From: an uncultured Oscillospiraceae bacterium
GTDB taxonomy: Bacteria > Bacillota > Clostridia > Oscillospirales > Acutalibacteraceae
DNA: 24,022 nt
Assembly (NCBI GenBank): GCA_900543215.1
Contig: UQQR01000023.1
Coordinates: 1-24,022, forward strand
Direction: 5' to 3'
Positions 1 to 6,073 of this stretch are shown in pieces. Each line of letters starts with the position of its first letter. Within the stretch, counting starts at the first letter, position 1. Both the position numbers and the translations under genes were made by a program. The notes under the pieces were generated by a model that made no database searches, was not told where the DNA came from, and saw only the letters and a program-made list of their open reading frames with translations.

Positions 1-1
1 T

Positions 2-184
2 GTTCTTTCTATTTTACACCACATTGGAGGTTTACACAATATTTGGGATGGTCTCGAATATCACATTACCGAGTCTAAGAGCTATTGTAAAAGTGTTTTT
101 CAAAACAATTCACCGACACCGAATACTTCAAAACTTAATTTATTAATGGCACAAGTGATTTCTTTGGAAAATTCAAATTTATGA
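2..184 (+). CDS. 3' end of an unrecognised protein gene (partial)
   Basis: A frame is open from base 2 to a TGA at 182-184, giving 60 residues that end in ...QVISLENSNL. Its start lies before the window. The composition looks protein-like: it contains HHIGGLHNIWDG early on and then a polar Ser/Asn/Thr-rich stretch. I do not recognise a family. The other frames over this stretch are shorter or interrupted. No terminator hairpin is visible between its stop and the toxin gene 95 bp downstream, although that gene seems to have its own promoter. It would be part of the integrated element. It could be a chance open frame. Confidence 0.4.
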   Translation, partial: VLSILHHIGGLHNIWDGLEYHITESKSYCKSVFQNNSPTPNTSKLNLLMAQVISLENSNL

Positions 185-195
185 CTTAAATTTTC

Positions 196-247
196 AACCG
201 TTTACATTTACATGGTAAAATAATTATAGATTGTTATGTAAATGGTT
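196..247 (+). promoter_or_regulatory. Candidate toxin promoter flanked by an inverted repeat
   Basis: TTTACA at 201-206 and TATAGA at 225-230 are separated by 18 bp and lie upstream of the MazF-like gene. The same stretch is bracketed by imperfect arms, AACCGTTTACAT at 196-207 and ATGTAAATGGTT at 236-247 (11 of 12 bases complementary). Such arms around a promoter are typical of an operator bound by a dimeric repressor. The promoter match is moderate. Confidence 0.4.
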
Positions 248-278
248 GCTTTTATTTAAAACAAAGGAGTAGATTTGA

Positions 279-641
279 ATGCTTAAAAAGGGAGATATTG
301 TATGGGGAACGCTTTACACAACAAGCGAGGACAGAAATTTGCAGCAGGGGAGGAGACCCTTGCTGCTGTTAGGTAATGATAAAGCCTGCGAATACTCGCC
401 GATAATTTCGGTAATTCCGTTAAGCTCAAAACACCGAGAGGAAAAAAGCATACCCACACACGTCTTAATCGAACCTGCCGATACATTAAACGGTAAACTT
501 AAGAAAGATTCCGTTGCTTTAACAGAACAGCTGCGGTGCATTTCAAAGGAGTCGCTGATCGGCGGCAGGGTGGATTCCGTTAATCAGGAAACCATGAATG
601 AAATCGAGAAAAATATCAAGCTTCAGCTTGGTATAGCTTGA
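279..641 (+). CDS. MazF/PemK-family endoribonuclease toxin
   Basis: This 120-residue protein matches the MazF/PemK fold along its full length. It has an N-terminal KKGDIVWG strand, the GRRPLLLLGND segment (about residues 24-34, with the family's conserved Arg-Pro), YSPIISVIPLSS (39-50), the PTHV strand, and KKDSVALTEQLRCIS (about 75-89), which is the family's conserved core. MazF enzymes cleave single-stranded mRNA at short sequences and slow growth. The start follows AAAGGAG at 263-269. No MazE-like antitoxin precedes it; only an unrecognised partial frame lies upstream. A strong terminator follows, so it is a single-gene unit. As cargo of the integrated element it may stabilise the element, or it may be an orphan. 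The family call is strong; activity and cleavage site cannot be seen. Confidence 0.85.
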   Translation: MLKKGDIVWGTLYTTSEDRNLQQGRRPLLLLGNDKACEYSPIISVIPLSSKHREEKSIPTHVLIEPADTLNGKLKKDSVALTEQLRCISKESLIGGRVDSVNQETMNEIEKNIKLQLGIA

Positions 642-652
642 TAAGAAACTTC

Positions 653-682
653 AAAGGAAGCCCCGTAACGGGGCTTCCTTTT
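653..682 (+). terminator. Rho-independent terminator after the toxin gene
   Basis: A perfect 13-bp stem, AAAGGAAGCCCCG (653-665) with CGGGGCTTCCTTT (669-681), closes on a 3-base TAA loop and ends in a T run. It lies 11 bp after the toxin stop and separates the toxin from the recombinase operon. Confidence 0.9.
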
Positions 683-732
683 ACTATATATAGGATATTT
701 GTATTTCGTTTTTAAAATACCCTCTTAAAAAT

Positions 733-760
733 TTGACACCTTGAAAAAGAAAAATATAAT
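733..760 (+). promoter_or_regulatory. Consensus promoter of the recombinase operon
   Basis: TTGACA (733-738) and TATAAT (755-760) are both perfect consensus boxes with a 16-bp spacer, 66 bp before the small gene. This implies strong vegetative sigma-factor transcription unless it is repressed. Confidence 0.75.
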
Positions 761-761
761 T

Positions 762-799
762 TCTGTAGTCTATTAAATGTTTAAATTCAGGTCTACAGA
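762..799 (+). promoter_or_regulatory. Inverted repeat at the recombinase operon start (possible operator)
   Basis: TCTGTAG (762-768) and CTACAGA (793-799) are perfect 7-bp arms separated by 24 AT-rich bases. The left arm begins 2 bp after the -10 box, at the expected transcription start. It could be an operator for an element-encoded repressor or a weak leader hairpin; the wide spacing fits a protein site better. Confidence 0.35.
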
Positions 800-825
800 C
801 AAAAATATTAAAAGGAGGAATTTTA

Positions 826-1017
826 ATGGAAAATTATAAAGACATTGAGAATACGAGATACATTATAAGCAGAGTTTTTGCAAGCGGGAATACAACAGCA
901 TCTCTTATAGAACAGAGAATATTGGAAGAAAAAAACAAAATGCCGCCGTTGACGGGCACCGGCAATATGATATATAATAGTGACAGCGGTTCGATTCGGT
1001 CTAAGGAGGTATTATGA
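826..1017 (+). CDS. Small protein translationally coupled to the recombinase
   Basis: This 63-residue protein starts with MENYKDIENTRYIISRVF, a charged helix-like N-terminus, and ends in a loosely structured tail. It has a strong AAAAGGAGG site (809-818) and the operon's consensus promoter. Its TGA (1015-1017) overlaps the recombinase ATG (1014-1016), and the recombinase's own AAGGAGG (1002-1008) lies inside it, so the two are translated together. I do not recognise a named family. Small proteins encoded beside large serine recombinases are sometimes recombination directionality factors or regulators of excision, which is a reasonable hypothesis here but not shown by the sequence. It has no membrane segment, no cysteines and no obvious helix-turn-helix. 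Confidence 0.7.
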   Translation: MENYKDIENTRYIISRVFASGNTTASLIEQRILEEKNKMPPLTGTGNMIYNSDSGSIRSKEVL

Positions 1018-2663
1018 GAATCGAACAAAATAAAATTGCTTTTGCATATTTCAGACTGTCAAGAGAAGAAGCGCAGAAGAGCGAGTCTTCAAGTATTACC
1101 AACCAACGAATGATTGTCACCAAATATTGCGAGCAAAACAGTATAAAGCTTGTTCGTGAATTTGTTGATGACGGTTATTCGGGCGGAAACTTTGACCGTC
1201 CCGGTTTTCAGCAAATGATGAAAGAGCTTGAGCAGGGCTTGGCAAACACGGTAATCACGAAGGATTTATCCCGTCTCGGTCGTGATATGCGTGAATCAAG
1301 CTATTATGCCGAGCAATTTTTTCCGGAGCATAACATAAGATATATTGCCATTGCCGATAATTTTGACAGCGAGAGCGAAAATGTTATGGCTCCGTTTCAA
1401 TTTGCGATGAACGAGGTATACTTGCGGGACGGCTCCAGAAAGGTTAAGGATGTGCTGAAAACAAAACGGAATGACGGGCTTTACTGTGCTTGTCCGCCGT
1501 ATGGGTATAAAAAGGCTCCGAGAAATAAAAACCAACTGATACCCGACGAAATTACGGCGCCGGTTGTGCAGAGGATATTTGAAGCTGCCGCAAACGGAGA
1601 TTCTTCGCGGAAAATAGCGCAGGATTTAAACAGCGACGGGATTATTCCGCCGCTTAAGTACAGGGTGCTTTACCGAGACGAATTTAGCGTTGAGGGTGCG
1701 GCAAGGGCGTCGGATCTTTGGAATTATACTACTGTTAAGCGCATTCTTAAAAACGAGGTGTATTTAGGGCACACGCTTCTCGGAAAAACACGGAAGATTA
1801 GCGTCAAATCCAAAAAGAAGGTACAGGTCCCGAAATCCGGATGGTCTGTAACCGAAAACACCCACGAAGCGTTGGTAAGTAATGAAATCTTTCAAAGAGC
1901 GCACGACAATTTGGGAAAGGGCACACGCAATTTTCAAAAATACGACCATGTGCGAAAGAGTATTTTCTCAGGCGTTGCCTATTGTGCTTTATGCGGACAC
2001 GCCCTCTGCTCCTGCGGTACGGTTTACAAGGGTGAAAGAAACAAATATTGGTATCTTTCCTGCATAAATAAACGCAAGGATATAAGCAATCCCTGCGAAG
2101 GCACACGAATTCGGTACGCCGATCTTGTGAGCCTTGTATCGGATGATTTGAATTCGCTTATTTCTTTGACCGATGAACAAATAGACGATATTGTCAAGCG
2201 TGTAATGAAAGAGGAAGGCTCCCAAAAAGCGGTCTCTGCCCGCAAATTGCGCCGTGAAAAGCTAAACGGCAGGCTTGCCGTAATTGATAAAATAATTCCG
2301 AAGCTATATGCGGATAATGCCGAGGGCAGGCTCTACGATGAGCGATTAAGCCAAATGGTTGACGATTTGCAAAAGGAAACGCAGAATATAAAAGCCGAAC
2401 TGACAGAGCTTAGCGAGGTAACCGTTCAAACGAGCAAAAGCGATAATTACAAAATGTTTTTTGAGCTTATAAAGCGGTACAGCCATATTGAGGAATTAGA
2501 CCGCAATACGCTGCTCACCTTTATAGACAGGATTGAGGTCGGACCGAAAATTCTTCCCGAGGGAAAGAAGAGAGCCACACACGAAAATTCGGCTTTTGAA
2601 CAGTCGGTTCGGATATTCTATAAATTTGTAGGCGAAATGAGCGAAATAAGGGAAAATCAATAA
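1014..2663 (+). CDS. Large serine recombinase (TnpX-like integrase)
   Basis: The enzyme catalyses site-specific integration and excision through a phosphoserine DNA intermediate. The N-terminal resolvase domain (about residues 8-155) shows the nucleophile Ser16 in YFRLSRE and the active-site arginines of KDLSRLGRD (Arg87, Arg90). A recombinase domain follows (about 155-290), beginning near CPPYGYKK. Next is a zinc ribbon (about 315-370) with Cys324/Cys327 and Cys350/Cys361, which binds DNA in this family. A charged coiled-coil-like region (about 400-470) corresponds to the element that controls synapsis. The length of 549 residues is normal and the gene looks intact. It overlaps the preceding small gene by 4 bp and ends about 35 bp before the split SASP gene, as expected for an integrase beside its attachment site. 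Confidence 0.93.
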   Translation: MRIEQNKIAFAYFRLSREEAQKSESSSITNQRMIVTKYCEQNSIKLVREFVDDGYSGGNFDRPGFQQMMKELEQGLANTVITKDLSRLGRDMRESSYYAEQFFPEHNIRYIAIADNFDSESENVMAPFQFAMNEVYLRDGSRKVKDVLKTKRNDGLYCACPPYGYKKAPRNKNQLIPDEITAPVVQRIFEAAANGDSSRKIAQDLNSDGIIPPLKYRVLYRDEFSVEGAARASDLWNYTTVKRILKNEVYLGHTLLGKTRKISVKSKKKVQVPKSGWSVTENTHEALVSNEIFQRAHDNLGKGTRNFQKYDHVRKSIFSGVAYCALCGHALCSCGTVYKGERNKYWYLSCINKRKDISNPCEGTRIRYADLVSLVSDDLNSLISLTDEQIDDIVKRVMKEEGSQKAVSARKLRREKLNGRLAVIDKIIPKLYADNAEGRLYDERLSQMVDDLQKETQNIKAELTELSEVTVQTSKSDNYKMFFELIKRYSHIEELDRNTLLTFIDRIEVGPKILPEGKKRATHENSAFEQSVRIFYKFVGEMSEIRENQ

Positions 2664-2689
2664 TTAAAAGCTGTTTTAAGAGCACCGGG

Positions 2690-2706
2690 GAACATCAAGG
2701 GAGGTT
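2690..2706. other. Predicted element-chromosome attachment junction
   Basis: The SASP frame is blocked upstream by a TAA at 2677-2679. Residues read between there and 2697 do not look like SASP, while from GAG at 2701 the family motif E-V-G-V is restored. The crossover should therefore fall at roughly 2690-2706, between the recombinase stop and the spore-protein remnant. Large serine recombinases use a 2-bp core inside short partly symmetric sites; the exact core cannot be fixed without the other end or an uninterrupted relative. Confidence 0.5.
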
Positions 2707-2820
2707 GGCGTTAACTTAAAGCAGGGTTACAACGGTGATCTTACCTCTAAGCAGGCAGGTTCTATCGGCGGACAGATGGTTAAAAAGATGATCGAGTCTT
2801 ACGAAAACAGCATGAAATAA
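2698..2820 (+). pseudogene. 3' part of an alpha/beta-type SASP gene, split by the element
   Basis: Reading to the TAA at 2818-2820 gives a tail that includes EVGVNLKQGYNGDLTSKQ and then AGSIGGQMVKKMIESYENS. The second half matches the second SASP signature, K-Q-x-G-x-(V/I)-G-G-x-M-x-K-K-M-I, with Ile at the usual Val position. E-V-G-V matches the end of the first signature. These proteins coat and protect spore DNA in the forespore and are about 60-70 residues long. Here only about 39 C-terminal residues remain, with no start codon or promoter, and the frame closes just upstream. No internal frameshift is seen and the gene keeps its own terminator, so the break looks recent and clean, consistent with insertion by the adjacent serine recombinase. 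Confidence 0.8.
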
Positions 2821-2837
2821 GACTTCGTGTCGATTAA

Positions 2838-2866
2838 GGAGACCCGGCAAAGGGTCTCCTTTTTTT
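2838..2866 (+). terminator. Terminator of the split SASP gene
   Basis: GGAGACCC (2838-2845) pairs with GGGTCTCC (2852-2859), with a loop of six bases (2846-2851) and a run of seven Ts (2860-2866), 17 bp after the SASP stop. Confidence 0.9.
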
Positions 2867-2915
2867 GAATAAAATCATCTTCTTTGCAAAAAATACTTTT
2901 AAAGGAGTGATAAAA

Positions 2916-3119
2916 GTGTTTGATAAGATATGCCTTATACTGGTTATTATCGGAGCGCTCAACTGGGGACTCGTAGGTCTCTTCGAATTTGACCTTGTTG
3001 CGTGGGCGTTCGGCGGTGCAACGGCGATAATAAGCAGAATAATCTATACAATTATAGCCCTTGCCGGCATATGGTGCATTTCCCTTTTGTTCAGGGACAG
3101 GGCAGTGGCAACGGATTAA
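2916..3119 (+). CDS. DUF378-family small membrane protein
   Basis: The protein has 67 residues if it starts at the GTG at 2916. That codon follows AAAGGAG (2901-2907) and puts the sequence FDKICLILVIIGALNWGLVG at the N-terminus, as usual for the family. A longer in-frame ATG at 2865 would begin inside the preceding terminator and is rejected. Two hydrophobic segments (about residues 5-25 and 38-60) flank the conserved LNWGLVGLF and FD-LVAW motifs, and the chain ends in a short charged tail. DUF378 proteins are integral membrane proteins of unknown function widespread in Firmicutes. It stands alone between two terminators. Confidence 0.85.
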   Translation: MFDKICLILVIIGALNWGLVGLFEFDLVAWAFGGATAIISRIIYTIIALAGIWCISLLFRDRAVATD

Positions 3120-3134
3120 CGAAAAGAGCAAAAC

Positions 3135-3181
3135 AAAAAGACTGGCGCACAAGAGATGGTCTCTGATGCGGCAGTCTTTTT
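3135..3181. terminator. Bidirectional terminator between DUF378 and the beta-CASP gene
   Basis: AAAAAGACTG (3135-3144) pairs perfectly with CAGTCTTTTT (3172-3181). An inner stem, AGAGA (3152-3156) with TCTCT (3160-3164), closes the top. A and T runs on either side make it usable from both the DUF378 gene and the convergent minus-strand gene, whose stop is at 3183. Confidence 0.8.
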
Positions 3182-3182
3182 C

Positions 3183-4784
3183 TTATTTATCCCACTTGTT
3201 GCAAAGTGCGGTTATCTGGTCGGCAAACGCGGCAATATCCTTGTTTGCCGCCTGATGGTATTTTTCTATTATGGAAGTAAGCCGTTTTCCCGCGGTGACA
3301 AGCCTTGCAAACACGGCGGCGTCGCGCTTGTTGAATTTACCCTTTTGCTCAATTCTCTGACGGTTACCCTTGTTAAGGCAAATTCCCGTAAGCAGGTCGT
3401 AAGAAGCGCCGTTATAGGGTGCGACAGCCGGAATTTTAAGCGTTTCCTTTATTGTCGAGGCAAATTCGTCGCAAACGGTATCGTTGCCGTGATTTACAAA
3501 GATCTGCTTCGGCTTTTCCTTAAAGCCCGAAAGCCACGAAAGCAGTATTTTCTCATCCGCGTGGCCGCTTATGCCCTCTAATTTTTCAATGTGGGCGTTT
3601 ACCTGTATCGTTTCGCCGAAAAGACGGACGCTCGGCGCTCCGTTTATTATTGCTCTGCCAAGCGTTCCCTCTGCCTGATAGCCGACGAATAACACTGTGC
3701 TGTCCTTCCGCCACAAATTATGTTTTAGGTGATGTCTTATTCTGCCCGCCTCGCACATTCCGCTTGCAGAAAGTATTATTTTAGGCGTTTTATCTATGTT
3801 TATGCGGACCGAGTCGTCGCTTGTGACCGACAGCTTAAGCCCCGGGAATTTTATGGGGTTTATTCCGCTGTCAATTAAAGCTACGGTCTCGTCGTCGTAA
3901 TATTCCCTTAAAGAGCCGCTGTAAATCTCGGTAGCCTCAACCGCAAGCGGACTGTCCACATAAACGGGGAAATTTTCGTGACCCTCCACAAGCCCCTTTT
4001 CCTTTATAATGCGCAGCAGGTACAAAAGCTCCTGCGTTCTGCCGACGGCAAACGACGGTATAACAACATTTCCGCCCCTGTCAAAGGTTTCCTTGATTAT
4101 TTTCGCAAGCTGTGTTACATAGTCGGGTCTGTCGCCGTGCAGGCGGTTGCCGTAGGTGGATTCGATTATTATATAGTCCGCTTTATCCGGTTGATCGGGA
4201 TTTTTTATAAGAGGTCGGTTAATATTTCCGAGGTCACCCGAAAACACAATAGTCTCGGTCTTGCCGTTTTCGGTAACGGTCACGCTTATGCTGGCTGACC
4301 CGAGGAGATGTCCTGCGTCCGTAAATTTAATTTTAATTCCGTCGCAAAGCTCGTATTCCTTTTCATAATCGCAGGAAACAAACTGCTTCATTGCTTTGGT
4401 TACATCCTCCGCGGTGTAAAGCGGAACATACGGTGCGCTGCCCGAACGCTTTGCCTTGCGGTTCCGCCATTCCGCCTCAAATTCCTGTATATGCGCAGAG
4501 TCAAGCAGCATAATAGAGCAAAGCTTTGCAGTTGCGCCGGTTGTGTATATAGGTCCCGAAAAGCCGCCGGCTGTAAGCTCGGGTATTTTTCCGGAATGGT
4601 CTATATGCGCGTGGGTGAGCAAAAGAAAATCTACCTGTCCCGGAAGAACGGGAAGAGCTGAATTTTCGTATATATCGGGTCCCTGTTCCATTCCGCAATC
4701 TACCATTACGGTTTTACCGCACGCCTCAAGCAGCGTGCAGGAGCCTGTTACCTCGTGAGCGGCTCCGCAAAATGTAATTTTCAT
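3183..4784 (-). CDS. Beta-CASP metallo-beta-lactamase nuclease (RNA processing type)
   Basis: This 533-residue zinc-dependent hydrolase belongs to the group of CPSF73/YSH1-like ribonucleases. The metallo-beta-lactamase motif is LTHAHIDHSG (His58, His60, Asp62, His63), with further ligands His159 in AGHLLGSAS and Asp184 in FSGDLG. The beta-CASP part includes SASGMCEAGR (about 339-348), and the C-terminal motifs are SGHAD (His408) and NHGN (His432). Family members cleave RNA by endo- or exonucleolytic attack. About 70 residues after the core form a helical, Lys-rich tail of unknown role. The start follows AAGGAG and a consensus promoter. It is not the RNase J architecture: the THAHIDHSG region and GMCEAGRI motif fit the archaeal CPSF-like/TTHA0252 class better. 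Confidence 0.9.
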   Translation of the reverse strand: MKITFCGAAHEVTGSCTLLEACGKTVMVDCGMEQGPDIYENSALPVLPGQVDFLLLTHAHIDHSGKIPELTAGGFSGPIYTTGATAKLCSIMLLDSAHIQEFEAEWRNRKAKRSGSAPYVPLYTAEDVTKAMKQFVSCDYEKEYELCDGIKIKFTDAGHLLGSASISVTVTENGKTETIVFSGDLGNINRPLIKNPDQPDKADYIIIESTYGNRLHGDRPDYVTQLAKIIKETFDRGGNVVIPSFAVGRTQELLYLLRIIKEKGLVEGHENFPVYVDSPLAVEATEIYSGSLREYYDDETVALIDSGINPIKFPGLKLSVTSDDSVRINIDKTPKIILSASGMCEAGRIRHHLKHNLWRKDSTVLFVGYQAEGTLGRAIINGAPSVRLFGETIQVNAHIEKLEGISGHADEKILLSWLSGFKEKPKQIFVNHGNDTVCDEFASTIKETLKIPAVAPYNGASYDLLTGICLNKGNRQRIEQKGKFNKRDAAVFARLVTAGKRLTSIIEKYHQAANKDIAAFADQITALCNKWDK

Positions 4785-4814
4785 TGCTTCACACTCCTTA
4801 ATATTTCTATTGAT

Positions 4815-4843
4815 ATTATACTGCCGAAATGTAGGTATTTCAA
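4815..4843 (-). promoter_or_regulatory. Promoter of the beta-CASP nuclease gene
   Basis: On the minus strand, TTGAAA (plus 4838-4843) and TATAAT (plus 4815-4820) are separated by exactly 17 bp, about 30 bp upstream of the ATG. Confidence 0.8.
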
Positions 4844-4914
4844 CAAAAAATTAATATATAATACGCCTGTATGGGAATACTAAAAACGAAAAAACAAAGG
4901 AAGGATGATTTATA

Positions 4915-5094
4915 ATGCAAAATAACTCCGGATCTTTTATTAAAGGACTCGGAACCGGAATGATAGCCGGCGCCGCCGCAATGGTTGTGGGCAAGGCAGT
5001 AATGCAGGACCACAAGAATATTACAAAGGGTTCGACAAAGCTTGTAAAGGCCGTTGGCGATTTTGTGGACGGCGTACAGACAATGTTCCGTTAA
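4915..5094 (+). CDS. Small glycine-rich membrane-associated protein
   Basis: This 59-residue protein begins MQNNSGSFIKG. It has one hydrophobic Gly/Ala-rich segment (about residues 8-29, with small-residue spacing as in GTGMIAGAAAMVVG), then an amphipathic, Lys/Asp-containing C-terminal half ending VDGVQTMFR. The start is supported by AAAGGAAGG at 4897-4905, about ten bases upstream, and a TATAAT at 4857-4862 could be its -10 box, although no good -35 is visible. A strong terminator follows 3 bp after the stop, so it is a free-standing gene. The layout (one glycine-zipper-like helix plus a soluble helix) recalls YtxH-like stress proteins, but the similarity is only in design and no family is assigned. 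Confidence 0.75.
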   Translation: MQNNSGSFIKGLGTGMIAGAAAMVVGKAVMQDHKNITKGSTKLVKAVGDFVDGVQTMFR

Positions 5095-5096
5095 AT

Positions 5097-5136
5097 AAAA
5101 CCTCCGTCAGGCTGTTGCCTGGCGGAGGTTTTATTA
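5097..5136. terminator. Bidirectional terminator
   Basis: The arms are AAAACCTCCGTCAGGC and GCCTGGCGGAGGTTTT, with one G-T mismatch or wobble and a TGTT loop. They are flanked by A-rich and T-rich runs. The hairpin serves the 59-residue gene and, from the other side, the minus-strand hydrolase whose stop is at 5146. Confidence 0.9.
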
Positions 5137-5145
5137 TTATTTATC

Positions 5146-6066
5146 TTAGTTTTCTATAAAATCTATAATATCCTTTATAACATCGTCTCGGCATACATCG
5201 TTGTGTATTTCGTGGCGGCAATTATCGTAAAGTTTCAGCGTTACATCCTTACAGCCGGCTTTTTTAAGCCTGTTATAAACCTTTATAACGCCTTTGCCGT
5301 AGCTTCCCACGGGGTCTTCACTGCCTGAAATAAGCATTACGGGCAAGTCTTTTTTCATATTTTTAAACCATGCCCCGCGATTTGCGAGGTAATTAAGCTT
5401 TACAAGGTCGTGCATTGCCGAGGCGGTGAACTTGAAATTACAGAATTTATCCGCCTCGTATTTTGAAACGGTATCCTTGTCGGAGGTGACCCAGCTGAAA
5501 TCGGAGCCGCCCTCAAACCGCTTGTTGTAAGCGCCGAAGGCAAGCTTGTTTATAAGCTTTGAACGGTGCTTCTTTCCGAATATCAGAGATATTATATCGG
5601 TTATAACAAGACCGAACGGTGCCGCGGGATTGGGTCCGCCCGTACCGCAGATTATGAATTTTTCAATATTGCCGCCGTAATTTTCGGCAAAAATTCTTGA
5701 AATAAACGAGCCCATTGAATGCCCCATAAGATAGATCGGCTTTTCGGGGTACAGCTTTTTAACCGCATCCTCAAAGGTCTTTACATCGTTTACAAGGTAT
5801 TTCCAACCGTTGCGGTGTGCGATAAATCCGAGCTCGTTTTCATCTTTAGCCGTTTTTCCGTGACCCAAATTGTCATAACCGCAGCAAACATAACCCCTCT
5901 CGGCAACGGCGGAAAAAATATGGTCATATCTTCCGATATATTCGCACATTCCGTGTACTATATGGAAAATACCTTTGATTTCGCCTTGGGGAATGTAAAT
6001 AAGACCCTTAAGCGTGTGAATGTTGTCTGTACTCGGAACCTCGATAGCTTTGATTTCGTAGGGCAT
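5146..6066 (-). CDS. Alpha/beta hydrolase, lysophospholipase / monoacylglycerol lipase type
   Basis: This 306-residue member of the serine aminopeptidase-like (Hydrolase_4) lipases has the oxyanion region HIVHGMCEYIGRYD (about 36-48), the GYDNLGHGKT motif (63-72), the nucleophile elbow GHSMGS with Ser117, Asp251 in SGSEDPVG, and His285 in NCRHEIHND. The catalytic triad is therefore complete. Relatives hydrolyse lysophospholipids or monoacylglycerols; the natural substrate cannot be read from the sequence. No signal peptide is present, so it is probably cytoplasmic. It is the last gene of the minus-strand operon and starts 7 bp after the alanine racemase stop. A terminator follows. Confidence 0.88.
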   Translation of the reverse strand: MPYEIKAIEVPSTDNIHTLKGLIYIPQGEIKGIFHIVHGMCEYIGRYDHIFSAVAERGYVCCGYDNLGHGKTAKDENELGFIAHRNGWKYLVNDVKTFEDAVKKLYPEKPIYLMGHSMGSFISRIFAENYGGNIEKFIICGTGGPNPAAPFGLVITDIISLIFGKKHRSKLINKLAFGAYNKRFEGGSDFSWVTSDKDTVSKYEADKFCNFKFTASAMHDLVKLNYLANRGAWFKNMKKDLPVMLISGSEDPVGSYGKGVIKVYNRLKKAGCKDVTLKLYDNCRHEIHNDVCRDDVIKDIIDFIEN

Positions 6067-6073
6067 TGGTGTC

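Larger units (their letters stand above)
1..2700. mobile_element. Right-hand end of an integrated element carrying a large serine recombinase
   Basis: The segment carries a MazF-type toxin, a small coupled gene and a large serine recombinase, and ends where the reading frame of a split SASP gene begins (about 2695-2703). It reads as more AT-rich than the chromosomal genes after 2700, for example in the gaps at 185-278 and 685-825. The left end lies outside the window, so size and cargo are unknown. Large serine recombinases of this build mobilise integrative elements and prophages of clostridia and commonly sit at one end of the element, as here. The boundary is inferred from the broken gene, not from a visible direct repeat. 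Confidence 0.75.

Noticed and set aside
1804..2106. 100-codon minus-strand frame inside the recombinase
   Set aside because: The Cys/Arg-rich product is the complement of the recombinase zinc ribbon and basic region; there is no independent support.
2697..2707. A new ribosome site and start for the SASP remnant (AAGGGAGG then TTG at 2705)
   Set aside because: The TTG is out of frame with the SASP tail and too close to the purine run; no in-frame start with suitable spacing was found.
2865..2915. Longer N-terminus for the DUF378 protein starting at ATG 2865
   Set aside because: It would begin inside the T run of the SASP terminator and has no ribosome site; GTG 2916 has AAAGGAG and gives the family's usual N-terminus.
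3156..4758. Several plus-strand open frames opposite the beta-CASP gene
   Set aside because: They are antisense shadows of a gene with complete catalytic motifs; they show no family features and no ribosome sites.
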